The notes beneath the pieces were generated by a model. The model saw only the letters and a program-made list of their open reading frames with translations, had not been told where the DNA came from and made no database searches. Made by a program: the position numbers and the translations under genes. DNA of 64,000 bases from Aquipseudomonas guryensis (GTDB lineage Bacteria > Pseudomonadota > Gammaproteobacteria > Pseudomonadales > Pseudomonadaceae), in contig NZ_JACJFN010000006.1 in NCBI RefSeq assembly GCF_014164785.1, forward strand, positions 62,001 through 126,000, given 5' to 3'. Shown in pieces: positions 1 to 8,094 of the stretch. Numbering within the stretch: the first letter of the stretch is position 1; each line of letters opens with the position of its first letter.

Positions 1-53
1 TCGCTGCGCGCCCTGGGCTCAGCCTCACCGTGCCGCAACAGCCATAACTTCAC
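1..53 (-). CDS. sixA: Phosphohistidine phosphatase SixA, N-terminal fragment
   Basis: Only the first 17 codons lie in the window. Reading from a GTG at 53 the protein begins MKLWLLRHGEAEPRARS (GTG taken as Met), which carries the RHGE signature of the histidine phosphatase (phosphoglycerate mutase-like) superfamily at the usual SixA position. SixA removes phosphate from phosphohistidine proteins. The GTG overlaps the TGA of the upstream DUF4389 gene by 4 nt (GTGA), so the two are probably translationally coupled. The assignment rests on this motif and on the gpsA-DUF4389-sixA order known in Pseudomonas. The rest of the gene is off the left edge. Confidence 0.75.
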   Translation of the reverse strand, partial: MKLWLLRHGEAEPRARS

Positions 54-397
54 AGCTTGGGCTCTTCGTCCACCACCGGATGGGCCGCGGGCGGAATGCT
101 GTGCGGCTCGTTGTCTTGCGGCGCTCGCGGGGTCGGCCAGTCAGCGAACGGCCAAGGCTTTTCTTCGGTGTTGAAAGTGCCAAAGCGGCCGATCTGCTGC
201 AGGTACTGGCTGAGGCTGTCACCAAAGCCTTGCAGACCGCCATTGGGGGCGCCGTAGAACAGGCGGTAGCCCAGCTGCAGCAGCACCACACCGCCGAGGA
301 TGATTTCCGCCAGCTGCCAGACGATGGTGAAGATCACCATCCACAGAATGCGCAACAGGATGGATTCACGCTCCAGTTCTTTACTTGGTTCACTCAT
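50..397 (-). CDS. DUF4389 domain-containing membrane protein
   Basis: A 115-residue protein with a charged N-terminus followed by a long hydrophobic stretch (about residues 14-48, ILWMVIFTIVWQLAEIILGG and onward) that would form one or two membrane segments. The tail is proline-rich, acidic and probably cytoplasmic. Size and arrangement match the DUF4389 family, whose function is not known. It sits 25 nt downstream of gpsA and overlaps sixA by 4 nt on the same strand, so gpsA-DUF4389-sixA is likely one transcript. Nothing in the sequence gives a biochemical role. Confidence 0.8.
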   Translation of the reverse strand: MSEPSKELERESILLRILWMVIFTIVWQLAEIILGGVVLLQLGYRLFYGAPNGGLQGFGDSLSQYLQQIGRFGTFNTEEKPWPFADWPTPRAPQDNEPHSIPPAAHPVVDEEPKL

Positions 398-422
398 GTC
401 GCTCTCCCAATCTCGCTAGGTT

Positions 423-1445
423 TCAAAAACCACTGGTGGAAATGAAATCGACGTCGGTCTTCGGCTCGGCGCGCATCAGCGCCTCGATCACCTGGGCCAG
501 GGTACGCCCCTCGAAGAGAATGGCATGCAAACCCGTGACCAAAGGCATGTAAATCTGCAATTCCTCGGCCTTGGCCTTGAGCACCTTGATGGTGTTGACC
601 CCTTCGGCCACCTCGCCAAGCCTGGCCACGGCGTCTTCCAGGCTGAGACCTTCGCCAAGGGCGAAGCCGACCTGATAATTGCGGCTCTTCGGTGACGAAC
701 AGGTGACGATCAGGTCACCAACCCCGGCTAGGCCGAGGAAGGTCATGGGATTGGCACCCAGCTTGACCGCAAAACGGGTCATTTCCGCTAGGGCACGGGT
801 GATCAGCATGCTCTTGGTGTTCTCGCCCATGCCCATCGCCACAGCCATACCGGCGATGATCGCGTAGACGTTCTTCAGCGCCCCGCCCAGCTCCACGCCG
901 AAACGGTCGCGGCTGGCGTAGACGCGAAAAGTGCGCCCGTGCAGGGCCTCTTGTACGCGTTGGCAGAGCGCTTCGTCTTCACTGGCGATCACGGTGGCGG
1001 TCAGTGCCTGCTCGGCCACTTCGCGTGCCAGGTTGGGCCCGGACAGCACGCCAATGCGCGCTTGTGGGGCTACTTCCTCGAGGATCTGGCTCATCAGCTT
1101 GAAGCTCTGCGCCTCGATGCCCTTGGTGGTACTGACCAGCAGCTTGCCGGCCAGCGCACCTGCTACCGGCTGCAGGGCCTGGCGCAAGGCCGAGGACGGC
1201 AAGGCGACGAATACCAGCTCGCAGGCGGCCAGGGTCTCGGCCAGGTCGGTCACCGGCTCGACGCCCGGGTGCAGCTTGATGCCCTTCAGGTAGCGCGGGT
1301 TCTCGCGCTGGCTACGCATCGCGGCGGCCTGCTCCGGATCGCGCATCCACTGGCGGACGCGCTGGCCATTCTGCGCCAGCAGGTTGGCGATAGCGGTGCC
1401 AAAGCTGCCGCCACCCAAGACGGCGACTGGTTGTTGCTCGGTCAT
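423..1445 (-). CDS. gpsA: NAD(P)H-dependent glycerol-3-phosphate dehydrogenase
   Basis: Reduces dihydroxyacetone phosphate to sn-glycerol 3-phosphate, the backbone for phospholipids; cytosolic. The N-terminus has the Rossmann motif AVLGGGSFGTA. The catalytic-lysine region ELGGALKNVYAIIAG and the C-terminal GLAGVGDLIVTC block are both present. The open frame extends 7 codons further upstream, but the internal ATG at 1445 gives MTEQQPVAVLGGGSFG, the form usual in Pseudomonas, and a 340-residue protein of normal size. It is first in a gpsA-DUF4389-sixA run and is divergent from the sensor kinase gene at 1703 across a 257-nt gap that probably holds both promoters. Confidence 0.95.
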   Translation of the reverse strand: MTEQQPVAVLGGGSFGTAIANLLAQNGQRVRQWMRDPEQAAAMRSQRENPRYLKGIKLHPGVEPVTDLAETLAACELVFVALPSSALRQALQPVAGALAGKLLVSTTKGIEAQSFKLMSQILEEVAPQARIGVLSGPNLAREVAEQALTATVIASEDEALCQRVQEALHGRTFRVYASRDRFGVELGGALKNVYAIIAGMAVAMGMGENTKSMLITRALAEMTRFAVKLGANPMTFLGLAGVGDLIVTCSSPKSRNYQVGFALGEGLSLEDAVARLGEVAEGVNTIKVLKAKAEELQIYMPLVTGLHAILFEGRTLAQVIEALMRAEPKTDVDFISTSGF

Positions 1446-1702
1446 GATCGATCCAATCAGAGCCATCGAGATGGCGAATGGGCGGCATTATTGCGGAGCA
1501 TCCGCCGACCGACCAGCCCTCAGAGCGCTTGCGCGCAGCGACAGACTGGCAAATACGCGTTTGTCGATTAACATGCGGGGCATTCCGCCCTATAGCAAGG
1601 CCGTTGTGTGTACCCGAACCTGTCCCTCCGCCGCCCATCCCACTCACGCCAGCAGATTCCGCCGCTGCAGGCTCTGCACCTGTTGGCTGGAGCTGGACAC
1701 CC

Positions 1703-3592
1703 ATGATCTTCGGCCGTAACTGGACTATTCATAGTCGTACCCAGCTGATCAGCGTCGGCCCCGCCCTGTTGCTGACCGTGCTACTCATCAGTTTCTTCAC
1801 CTATGAACGCCTGCAGGACCTGCGCCAGGAACTCAATCGTACTGGCCAGCTGATCGCCAGCCAGCTGGCCCCGGCGGCCGAATACGGGGTCATTTCTGGC
1901 AACCTGGAGGTGCTCGACAACCTGCTGCGTTCCACGCTGACCACCTCGCACGTACGCTTTCTCGAAGTACGTGACCGTGAAGAAAACATCCTGGTCTATG
2001 TCGAGCAGAACAGTCATCCAGGCAGCACGTCGGTGGAGGTTTTCCATGCCCCCATCCACCTGCAGCAAGCCGGCCAGCCAGGCATTCGCAACAAGCTCAG
2101 CGACGACTACCTGGGGCGTGTGGTGGTCGGCATGTCCGGTGAGGCATTCACCAGCCGCCAGCAGGCCATTCTGTTCAAGGCCGCCGTGCTGGGCCTGTTC
2201 GCCCTGCTCCTGACCTTTCTCCTGGCGCGCCAGCTGGCAAGGCGCCTGGCCCAGCCGATCAGCGACATGGGGCAAGCCCTGCAAGCCCTGCAAGCCCTGC
2301 AGAGTGGTAACTACCAGCCGCCGCTGGCGGAAACCGCCACCGGCGAGCTGGGCGACCTGGCCCGGCATATCAACAAGCTGGCGCTCAGCCTGGCCGATGC
2401 CAGCCATGAGCAGCAACTGGCCATGACCCAGTTGATCAAGACCCGCGAAGAAGCCGAGCAGGCCAGCCGGGCCAAGTCGGACTTTCTGGCAATGATGAGC
2501 CATGAGCTGCGCACCCCCATGAACGGTGTGCTGGGCATGTTGCAGCTGCTGGAAACTACCGAGATGACCCAGGAGCAGGACGAATACGCCGCCCTGGCCA
2601 CCGAGTCGACGGAACATCTGCTCAAGGTGATCAACGACATCCTCGACTTCTCCCGCATCGAACGCGGCGCCCTGGAGCTGGAGCGCATTCCGTTCAATTT
2701 GCTGGAGCTGCTGCAGGGCTCGATCCAGGTGTTCCAGCACAGCGCTCAGCAACATGGCTTGCACCTGACTCTGGAGAACCAGCCGGGTCTGGAACAGTTC
2801 GAGGTACAGGGCGACCCGACGCGGATCCGCCAGATCCTGGTCAACCTGCTGGGCAATGCGCTGAAGTTCACCGAAGACGGCGGCATTCGCATCGAGACCC
2901 ACTGGCAGCCGCTGGATAACGAAGTGCTGTGGTTCACCTGTGCCGTACATGACAGCGGCATCGGCATCGCACCGCAGCGGCTGGAACGCATGTTCGACGC
3001 CTTCCAGCAGGCCGACTCGTCGATCTCCCGGCGCTATGGTGGCACCGGCCTCGGCCTGTCGATCGCCCGCACATTGGCCGAGCGCATGGGCGGCACCCTG
3101 CATGCGCGCAGCACGGAGGGCCAGGGTTCGGTGTTCACCCTGGAAATCCCCCTGCCGTTCAGCTTGCGCACGCACACAGAGGAGCCGGGCAATCAGCCAC
3201 TCGGTCACTATGGCGAAGGCCAGGAAGTGCTGCTGGTAGAAGACAACCCCGTCAACCAGACCGTGATCGAAGCCATGCTGCGCAGCCTCGGCTATCGGGT
3301 CAGCCTGGTCAGCGATGGCGTCCAGGCAGTGCACAGTGCCAGCCAATGCGCCTATGCAGCGGTACTCATGGATTGCCGCCTGCCGGTCATGGATGGTTAC
3401 GAAGCCACCCGGCAGATTCGCCAGCTGCACACGTACAGTAAGACCCCGATCATCGCCCTTACGGCCAATGCCTTGCAGGGCGATCGCGAAGCCTGCCTGC
3501 AGGCCGGGATGAACGATTACCTGGCCAAACCATTCAAGCGCGCCGATCTCGAGCGCATATTGCTGCGCTGGCTCAGTAAACGGAGCCACTGA
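1703..3592 (+). CDS. Hybrid sensor histidine kinase, PA1611-like
   Basis: A 629-residue inner-membrane hybrid kinase. TM1 is about residues 15-33, the periplasmic sensor region 40-155, TM2 about 157-176, HAMP about 176-232, HisKA with His267 in MMSHELRTPMNG, HATPase_c about 370-485 (N box with Asn385, GTGLGLSIA), and a C-terminal receiver with Asp557 and Lys609. There is no HPT domain, so a separate one must relay the phosphate. The longer frame from 1478 adds 75 proline-rich residues with no family match; the ATG at 1703 puts TM1 at the N-terminus. The position between gpsA and fabA matches P. aeruginosa PA1611, which works with HptB and contacts RetS in the Gac/Rsm network. The orthology is inferred from order and architecture. 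Confidence 0.85.
   Translation: MIFGRNWTIHSRTQLISVGPALLLTVLLISFFTYERLQDLRQELNRTGQLIASQLAPAAEYGVISGNLEVLDNLLRSTLTTSHVRFLEVRDREENILVYVEQNSHPGSTSVEVFHAPIHLQQAGQPGIRNKLSDDYLGRVVVGMSGEAFTSRQQAILFKAAVLGLFALLLTFLLARQLARRLAQPISDMGQALQALQALQSGNYQPPLAETATGELGDLARHINKLALSLADASHEQQLAMTQLIKTREEAEQASRAKSDFLAMMSHELRTPMNGVLGMLQLLETTEMTQEQDEYAALATESTEHLLKVINDILDFSRIERGALELERIPFNLLELLQGSIQVFQHSAQQHGLHLTLENQPGLEQFEVQGDPTRIRQILVNLLGNALKFTEDGGIRIETHWQPLDNEVLWFTCAVHDSGIGIAPQRLERMFDAFQQADSSISRRYGGTGLGLSIARTLAERMGGTLHARSTEGQGSVFTLEIPLPFSLRTHTEEPGNQPLGHYGEGQEVLLVEDNPVNQTVIEAMLRSLGYRVSLVSDGVQAVHSASQCAYAAVLMDCRLPVMDGYEATRQIRQLHTYSKTPIIALTANALQGDREACLQAGMNDYLAKPFKRADLERILLRWLSKRSH
2272..2298 (+). repeat. Three perfect 9-bp tandem repeats inside the kinase gene
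   Basis: Three consecutive copies of gcaagccct encode an Ala-Leu-Gln triplet repeat (QALQALQAL) in the HAMP-region helix of the kinase at 1703. The unit length is a multiple of three, so copy-number change would lengthen or shorten the linker helix without a frameshift. Confidence 0.9.
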
Positions 3593-3642
3593 GGGTGCTA
3601 AAGTCAGAGCCAGAGTGGCCTGGCGGGGGTCGTCACGATTCG

Positions 3643-3660
3643 AGGACACAAGTGTTCACC
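3643..3660 (-). promoter_or_regulatory. Candidate DesT-type operator upstream of fabA
   Basis: On the minus strand the 18-mer reads GGTGAACACTTGTGTCCT. It is an imperfect dyad (GGACAC-AA-GTGTTC on the plus strand) and resembles the DesT operator as I recall it from P. aeruginosa (AGTGAACGCTTGTTGACT), sharing the GTGAAC and CTTGT blocks. DesT is a TetR-family regulator that senses acyl-CoA saturation and controls desaturase and fabAB genes. The site lies 110 nt upstream of the fabA ATG in the only promoter-sized gap before the fabAB pair. A short hairpin (3738-3754, GCCCCG/CGGGGC) sits just before the fabA ribosome site. No protein binding can be shown from sequence. Confidence 0.4.
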
Positions 3661-3769
3661 GCGGACTGTGACTTTCACCACAACGCAACAGTCTATGACT
3701 ACGCTGCCGCCAGACGGCAATCAGGATGTAACACATAGCCCCGTGCGGCGGGGCCATTGAGGAGCTCGC

Positions 3770-4285
3770 ATGACCAAGCAAAACGCCTTTACCCGGGAAG
3801 ATCTGCTGCGCTGCAGCCGCGGCGAGCTGTTCGGCCCGGGTAACGCGCAACTGCCCGCCCCGAACATGCTGATGATCGACCGCATCGTGCACATCAGCGA
3901 AACCGGCGGCAAGTATGGCAAAGGCGAAATCGTCGCCGAGCTCGATATCAATCCGGACCTGTGGTTCTTCGGTTGCCACTTCGAAGGTGACCCGGTGATG
4001 CCAGGTTGCCTGGGCCTTGACGCTATGTGGCAGCTGGTTGGCTTCTACCTCGGCTGGCAGGGCAATCCGGGCCGCGGCCGCGCCCTGGGTTCGGGTGAAG
4101 TGAAGTTCTTCGGCCAGGTGCTGCCCACCGCCAAGAAAGTCACTTACAACATCCATATCAAACGCACCATCAGTCGCTCGCTGATCCTCGGCATCGCCGA
4201 CGGCACCGTCAGCGTCGATGGCCGCGAGATCTACAGCGCCGAAGGCCTGCGTGTTGGCCTGTTCACCTCTACCGACAGTTTCTAA
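3770..4285 (+). CDS. fabA: 3-hydroxydecanoyl-ACP dehydratase/isomerase FabA
   Basis: Dehydrates beta-hydroxyacyl-ACP and isomerises trans-2- to cis-3-decenoyl-ACP, the branch point for unsaturated fatty acids; a cytosolic dimer. The 171-residue length is standard. The active-site pair His70 (FFGCHFEGDPVMPGC) and Asp84 (CLGLDAMWQLVGF) is in place. A GAGGAGC ribosome site precedes the ATG. fabB follows after 12 nt, so the two are co-transcribed, as is usual in Pseudomonas. A DesT-like dyad lies upstream. Confidence 0.97.
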   Translation: MTKQNAFTREDLLRCSRGELFGPGNAQLPAPNMLMIDRIVHISETGGKYGKGEIVAELDINPDLWFFGCHFEGDPVMPGCLGLDAMWQLVGFYLGWQGNPGRGRALGSGEVKFFGQVLPTAKKVTYNIHIKRTISRSLILGIADGTVSVDGREIYSAEGLRVGLFTSTDSF

Positions 4286-4297
4286 AGGATTTTTCGC

Positions 4298-5515
4298 ATG
4301 CGCCGCGTCGTGATCACCGGTCTGGGCATCGTTTCCTGCCTGGGCAATGACAAAGACACCGTTTCCGCCAACCTGCGTGCCAGCAAGGCGGGCATCCGCT
4401 TCAATCCGGCCTACGCCGAAATGGGCCTGCGCAGCCAGGTTTCCGGTTCGGTCGATCTCAATCTTGAAGAGCTGATCGACCGCAAGGTCCTGCGCTTCAT
4501 GGGCGATGCGGCGGCGTATGCCTACCTGTCGATGGAACAAGCGATCAAGGACTCCGGCCTCACCCCCGAGCAGGTGTCCAACCCGCGTACCGGCCTGATC
4601 GCCGGCTCCGGCGGCGCCTCCACGCTGAACCAGATGGAAGCCATCGATACCCTGCGCGAAAAAGGCGTCAAGCGCATCGGCCCATACCGCGTCACCCGCA
4701 CCATGGGCAGCACCGTGTCGGCCTGCCTGGCCACGCCGTTCCAGATCAAGGGTGTGAACTTCTCCATTTCCTCGGCCTGCGCCACCAGCGCGCATTGCAT
4801 CGGCCAGGCCATGGAGCAGATCCAGCTGGGCAAGCAGGACATCGTATTTGCCGGCGGCGGCGAGGAAGAGCATTGGACCCAGAGCTGCCTGTTCGATGCC
4901 ATGGGCGCCCTCTCCACCCAGTACAACGAAACCCCGGAAAAAGCCTCGCGTGCCTACGATGCAAAGCGTGACGGTTTCGTCATCGCCGGCGGTGGCGGCA
5001 TGGTGGTGGTCGAGGAACTGGAACACGCGCTCAAGCGCGGCGCCAAAATCTACGCGGAAATCGTCGGCTACGGCGCCACCTCCGATGGCTATGACATGGT
5101 TGCGCCGAGCGGCGAAGGCGCGATCCGTTGCATGCAGCAGGCACTGGCTACCGTTGACGCCCCCATCGATTACCTGAACACCCACGGTACCTCCACCCCC
5201 GTGGGCGATGTCGCGGAAATCCGCGGCGTGCGTGAAGTGTTCGGCGACAAGGCACCACCAATCAGCTCGACCAAGAGCCTGTCCGGTCACTCCCTGGGCG
5301 CCGCCGGCGTGCAGGAAGCGATCTACTGCATGCTGATGATGGAAGGCAAGTTCATCGCCGGCTCGGCCAATATCGACGAACTGGACCCGGAACTGGCCGA
5401 CATGCCAATCCTGCGCCAGACCCGTGAGAATGCCGAACTGAATACCGTGATGAGCAACAGCTTCGGTTTCGGCGGCACCAATGCCACTCTGGTCCTGCAA
5501 CGCTACAAGGGCTGA
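4298..5515 (+). CDS. fabB: 3-oxoacyl-ACP synthase I FabB
   Basis: Condensing enzyme that extends acyl-ACP with malonyl-ACP and is needed to elongate the cis-unsaturated product of FabA. The thiolase-fold triad is visible: Cys161 in SSACATSAHC, and histidines in NTHGTSTPVGD and LSGHSLGAAG. The 405-residue length is normal. It starts 12 nt after fabA, is its operon partner, and is followed by a strong terminator at 5531. Confidence 0.97.
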   Translation: MRRVVITGLGIVSCLGNDKDTVSANLRASKAGIRFNPAYAEMGLRSQVSGSVDLNLEELIDRKVLRFMGDAAAYAYLSMEQAIKDSGLTPEQVSNPRTGLIAGSGGASTLNQMEAIDTLREKGVKRIGPYRVTRTMGSTVSACLATPFQIKGVNFSISSACATSAHCIGQAMEQIQLGKQDIVFAGGGEEEHWTQSCLFDAMGALSTQYNETPEKASRAYDAKRDGFVIAGGGGMVVVEELEHALKRGAKIYAEIVGYGATSDGYDMVAPSGEGAIRCMQQALATVDAPIDYLNTHGTSTPVGDVAEIRGVREVFGDKAPPISSTKSLSGHSLGAAGVQEAIYCMLMMEGKFIAGSANIDELDPELADMPILRQTRENAELNTVMSNSFGFGGTNATLVLQRYKG

Positions 5516-5530
5516 TCCTTCGGCCCCATG

Positions 5531-5558
5531 AAAAACGGCGCCTGCGGGCGCCGTTTTT
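5531..5558. terminator. Bidirectional intrinsic terminator between fabB and the chemoreceptor gene
   Basis: A perfect 12-bp stem (aaaaacggcgcc / ggcgccgttttt) with a tgcg loop. A-rich and T-rich flanks let it end fabB on the plus strand and the convergent gene at 5574 on the minus strand. Confidence 0.93.
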
Positions 5559-5573
5559 GTTAGCGGGCAAGAC

Positions 5574-7199
5574 TCAGATCTTGAAACGCGCCACCAGTGA
5601 ATTGAGATCGACCGCCAGACGCGACAGCTCCTGACTGGCAGCGCTGGTCTGGTTGGCACCCGCCGAAGTCTGCAACGACAGATCGCGAATGTTCACCAGA
5701 TTGCGGTCCACCTCGCGGGCAACCTGCGCCTGCTCTTCGGAAGCACTGGCAATCACCAGGTTGCGCTCATTGATAGAGGCAATCGCCTGGGTAATGTTAT
5801 CCAGCGCCTGTCCCGCGGCACGAGCCACCTCCAGAGTGGAACGAGCGCGCTGGTTGCTGTTCTGCATGGAACTGACCGACTTTTCGGTACCCTGCTGGAT
5901 ACCGCTGATCATCTGCTCGATTTCCTGGGTCGACTGCTGGGTACGGTGAGCCAAGGCGCGCACCTCATCAGCCACCACGGCAAAACCTCGGCCTGCATCG
6001 CCAGCACGAGCCGCCTCGATAGCCGCGTTGAGCGCCAGCAGGTTGGTCTGTTCGGCGATGGAGCGAATCACGTCAAGCACCTGGCTGATATCGCGCACTT
6101 TGCCGGCCAACAATTCCACCTCGCCAGCAGTAGCCGTCACGTCGCTAGCCAGGTGACTGATCGAGTCGACGGTCTGGCGCACCTGCTCGCGGCCCTGCTG
6201 AGCGGTCTGATCGGTCTCCTTCGAGGCCTCCGAGGTGCTCACCGCATTACGCGCCACTTCTTCCACTGCAGCGGTCATCTCGTTGACCGCCGTAGCGGCC
6301 TGTTCGATCTCGTTGTTCTGCTGATGCAGCCCACGGGTGGAGTCTTCGGTCACTGCATGCAGCTCTTCCGAAGCGGAAGCCAGCTGGTTGGATGAGTCGG
6401 CAATGCTTTGAATGGTGCTGCGCAGGCTTTGCTGCATGGTGCGCAGGGCCGTCAGCAATTGTGCTGGTTCGTCCTGACCAATGATTTCAAAGTTCTGCGT
6501 CAGGTCGCCGGATGCCACTACTCGCGCAACCTCAACCGCCTCGGTCAATGGCCGGACGATACTGCGGGTCAGCATCAGCGCCAGGAAGATGGTCGCTACC
6601 AGCGCCGCGACGATCAATATGATCACCAGGCCCATGGCATCCTCGTATACCTTACTGCTGAGCTCAGCGGCTTCTTTGGCCCCTTTCTCGTTGAGATGGG
6701 TCAGGTCGATCAGAACCTTGGTCATATCGGCGGCATGCTGGTTGAGCTCACCGCTGGCGACTGCAATCGCCGAATCAATATCGTCCTGGGCAGACAACTG
6801 CATAACCTTGTCCTGCTCGGTCAGATAACCCGCCTGAGCAATCTTGTAGCGCTCATACAGCTCTTGCTCTTCATCAAGAGTAATCAACGCCTCAAAACGC
6901 GCCTGAGACTCGCTCAAATCGCTCTTGAGCTGGTTCAGCTGCGAGGTGTTCTGCTGCACCACGGCTGGATCGCGGATCACGATCAGGCGCAGGGTGGCGG
7001 CGCGGATGCGCAGGATGTTCTGACTCATGTCATTGAGCGCCAGAATAGCGGGCAGCCAGACCTCTTTGACTTCCGAAGCCGCGCCATTCATGCGCTTCAT
7101 CTGCTGCAGAGAAAAGCCCCCAACCAGCATCACCAACAACGCCAGGATGGCAAAGCCCAAACCAGCGCGTGTAGCGATTTTAATATTTCTTAGAGACAT
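5574..7199 (-). CDS. Methyl-accepting chemotaxis protein (PA1608-like)
   Basis: A 541-residue chemoreceptor. TM1 is about residues 9-30, followed by an about 160-residue periplasmic helical sensor of the four-helix-bundle MCP type, TM2 about 190-212, HAMP about 213-265 and a long cytoplasmic coiled-coil signalling domain. The conserved hairpin tip EQTNLLALNAAIEAARAG is present and contacts CheA/CheW. The frame opens 7 codons earlier, but the ATG at 7199 follows CAGGAA at good spacing and starts MSLRNIKIATR, a usual MCP start. The ligand cannot be read from sequence. Position next to fabB matches PA1608. Confidence 0.93.
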   Translation of the reverse strand: MSLRNIKIATRAGLGFAILALLVMLVGGFSLQQMKRMNGAASEVKEVWLPAILALNDMSQNILRIRAATLRLIVIRDPAVVQQNTSQLNQLKSDLSESQARFEALITLDEEQELYERYKIAQAGYLTEQDKVMQLSAQDDIDSAIAVASGELNQHAADMTKVLIDLTHLNEKGAKEAAELSSKVYEDAMGLVIILIVAALVATIFLALMLTRSIVRPLTEAVEVARVVASGDLTQNFEIIGQDEPAQLLTALRTMQQSLRSTIQSIADSSNQLASASEELHAVTEDSTRGLHQQNNEIEQAATAVNEMTAAVEEVARNAVSTSEASKETDQTAQQGREQVRQTVDSISHLASDVTATAGEVELLAGKVRDISQVLDVIRSIAEQTNLLALNAAIEAARAGDAGRGFAVVADEVRALAHRTQQSTQEIEQMISGIQQGTEKSVSSMQNSNQRARSTLEVARAAGQALDNITQAIASINERNLVIASASEEQAQVAREVDRNLVNIRDLSLQTSAGANQTSAASQELSRLAVDLNSLVARFKI

Positions 7200-7431
7200 G
7201 GCAGGTTTCCTGGTAATCACTCGACAAGCTAACGGTAGTTATAACCAGCGGCATGGTCTGATACCAGCCGACGAAAGATTGGAAATACTTTTCAGCAACA
7301 GGTTATCGACGCCAACAGTAAGGCCTTTAGCCAGCACGCTGGAAAAGCCCCCCTGCCAGGCCATCGATCAGTACCCGCAAGCGCGACCTTGTCGCTTGTA
7401 TTGCCTGGCCCATGCCTGCGGTATAACGCAA

Positions 7432-7461
7432 AAGGCCCGACCACTTGCGTGATCGGGCCTT
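7432..7461 (-). terminator. Intrinsic terminator of the DUF3859 gene
   Basis: A 13-bp stem with one mismatch (aaggcccgaccac / gtgatcgggcctt), loop ttgc. It lies just past the stop codon at 7480 on the minus strand and is followed there by TTTTGCG. Confidence 0.8.
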
Positions 7462-7479
7462 GCGGAAATTCAAGAGGGA

Positions 7480-7941
7480 TCAGCGAACCTGAAATTGCTG
7501 CTCCAAAAGTTTGCGATCGCCCTGGAACACCATGAAGCGCCACTCCCCCGGCACCACTTCGTGATGTTCGGTGAACTCGAAGGCCATCACGTCCTGCTCC
7601 GCGCCTGGAGCCAGCTTCTGCAGCACCTCGATCTTGTCCTGACGCCGGCCATCCGGGCCGACCAGACCTGGGGTGAAGTACATCAGGGTCAGCGGCTCGC
7701 CGCTTTCGGTCTTGCCGGCCAGGCGATAACGTACGCCGAACTTGGTACCCAGCTGGGCCGGTACCTGCTCGGTCTGCTCTATCTGCTGGTTGGCACGGGT
7801 CAGTATCCGCTCGCCCGGTTGCGGGTCCTTGAACTGGGTGGCAAAAACCCCGTACTCGATCGGCCCCTCGACACGCACATCGGCCATCACCAGGCTGGAT
7901 GCCAGGCTCAGGGCCAGGGCAGTCAGGCTCAACACTTTCAT
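7480..7941 (-). CDS. Secreted DUF3859-type protein of unknown function
   Basis: A 153-residue protein with a clear Sec signal peptide (MKVLSLTALALSLASSLVMA, cleavage near residue 20). The remainder, beginning DVRVEGPIEYGVF, is predicted to be beta-rich and periplasmic. It contains no cysteine and no catalytic motif that I recognise. The overall pattern (VxxxGPIEYGVF, GTKFGVRYRL, PGEWRFMVFQ near the end) matches what I know as DUF3859, for which no function is established. It is monocistronic with its own terminator, and divergent from the binding protein at 8095. Confidence 0.7.
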   Translation of the reverse strand: MKVLSLTALALSLASSLVMADVRVEGPIEYGVFATQFKDPQPGERILTRANQQIEQTEQVPAQLGTKFGVRYRLAGKTESGEPLTLMYFTPGLVGPDGRRQDKIEVLQKLAPGAEQDVMAFEFTEHHEVVPGEWRFMVFQGDRKLLEQQFQVR

Positions 7942-8094
7942 CTCGCGCTCCTTGTTTGGGATGGCGCGAGCCTATGACCAAAGCATGACAGGCTGATGAC
8001 AAGCCAAAGTCCGCAGGCGTCATTGCGTGGTCTTCGTCGGTCAGCTGGCCAGCAACCCCGCAAGCAGCCATGCTGAACAACGAAGCCACCACCC

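Noticed and set aside
1478..1702. 75-residue N-terminal extension of the PA1611-like kinase
   Set aside because: Proline-rich, non-conserved-looking sequence before TM1; it overlaps the likely promoter region shared with gpsA.
1781..3649. 622-codon open frame antisense to the PA1611-like kinase
   Set aside because: The plus-strand frame contains HisKA, HATPase and receiver motifs; the minus frame shows none.
3656..5659. 667-codon open frame on the minus strand across fabA and fabB
   Set aside because: It is antisense to two certain genes with diagnostic catalytic residues, has no recognisable domain and is rich in His/Gly/Ala as expected from the reverse strand of GC-rich coding DNA.
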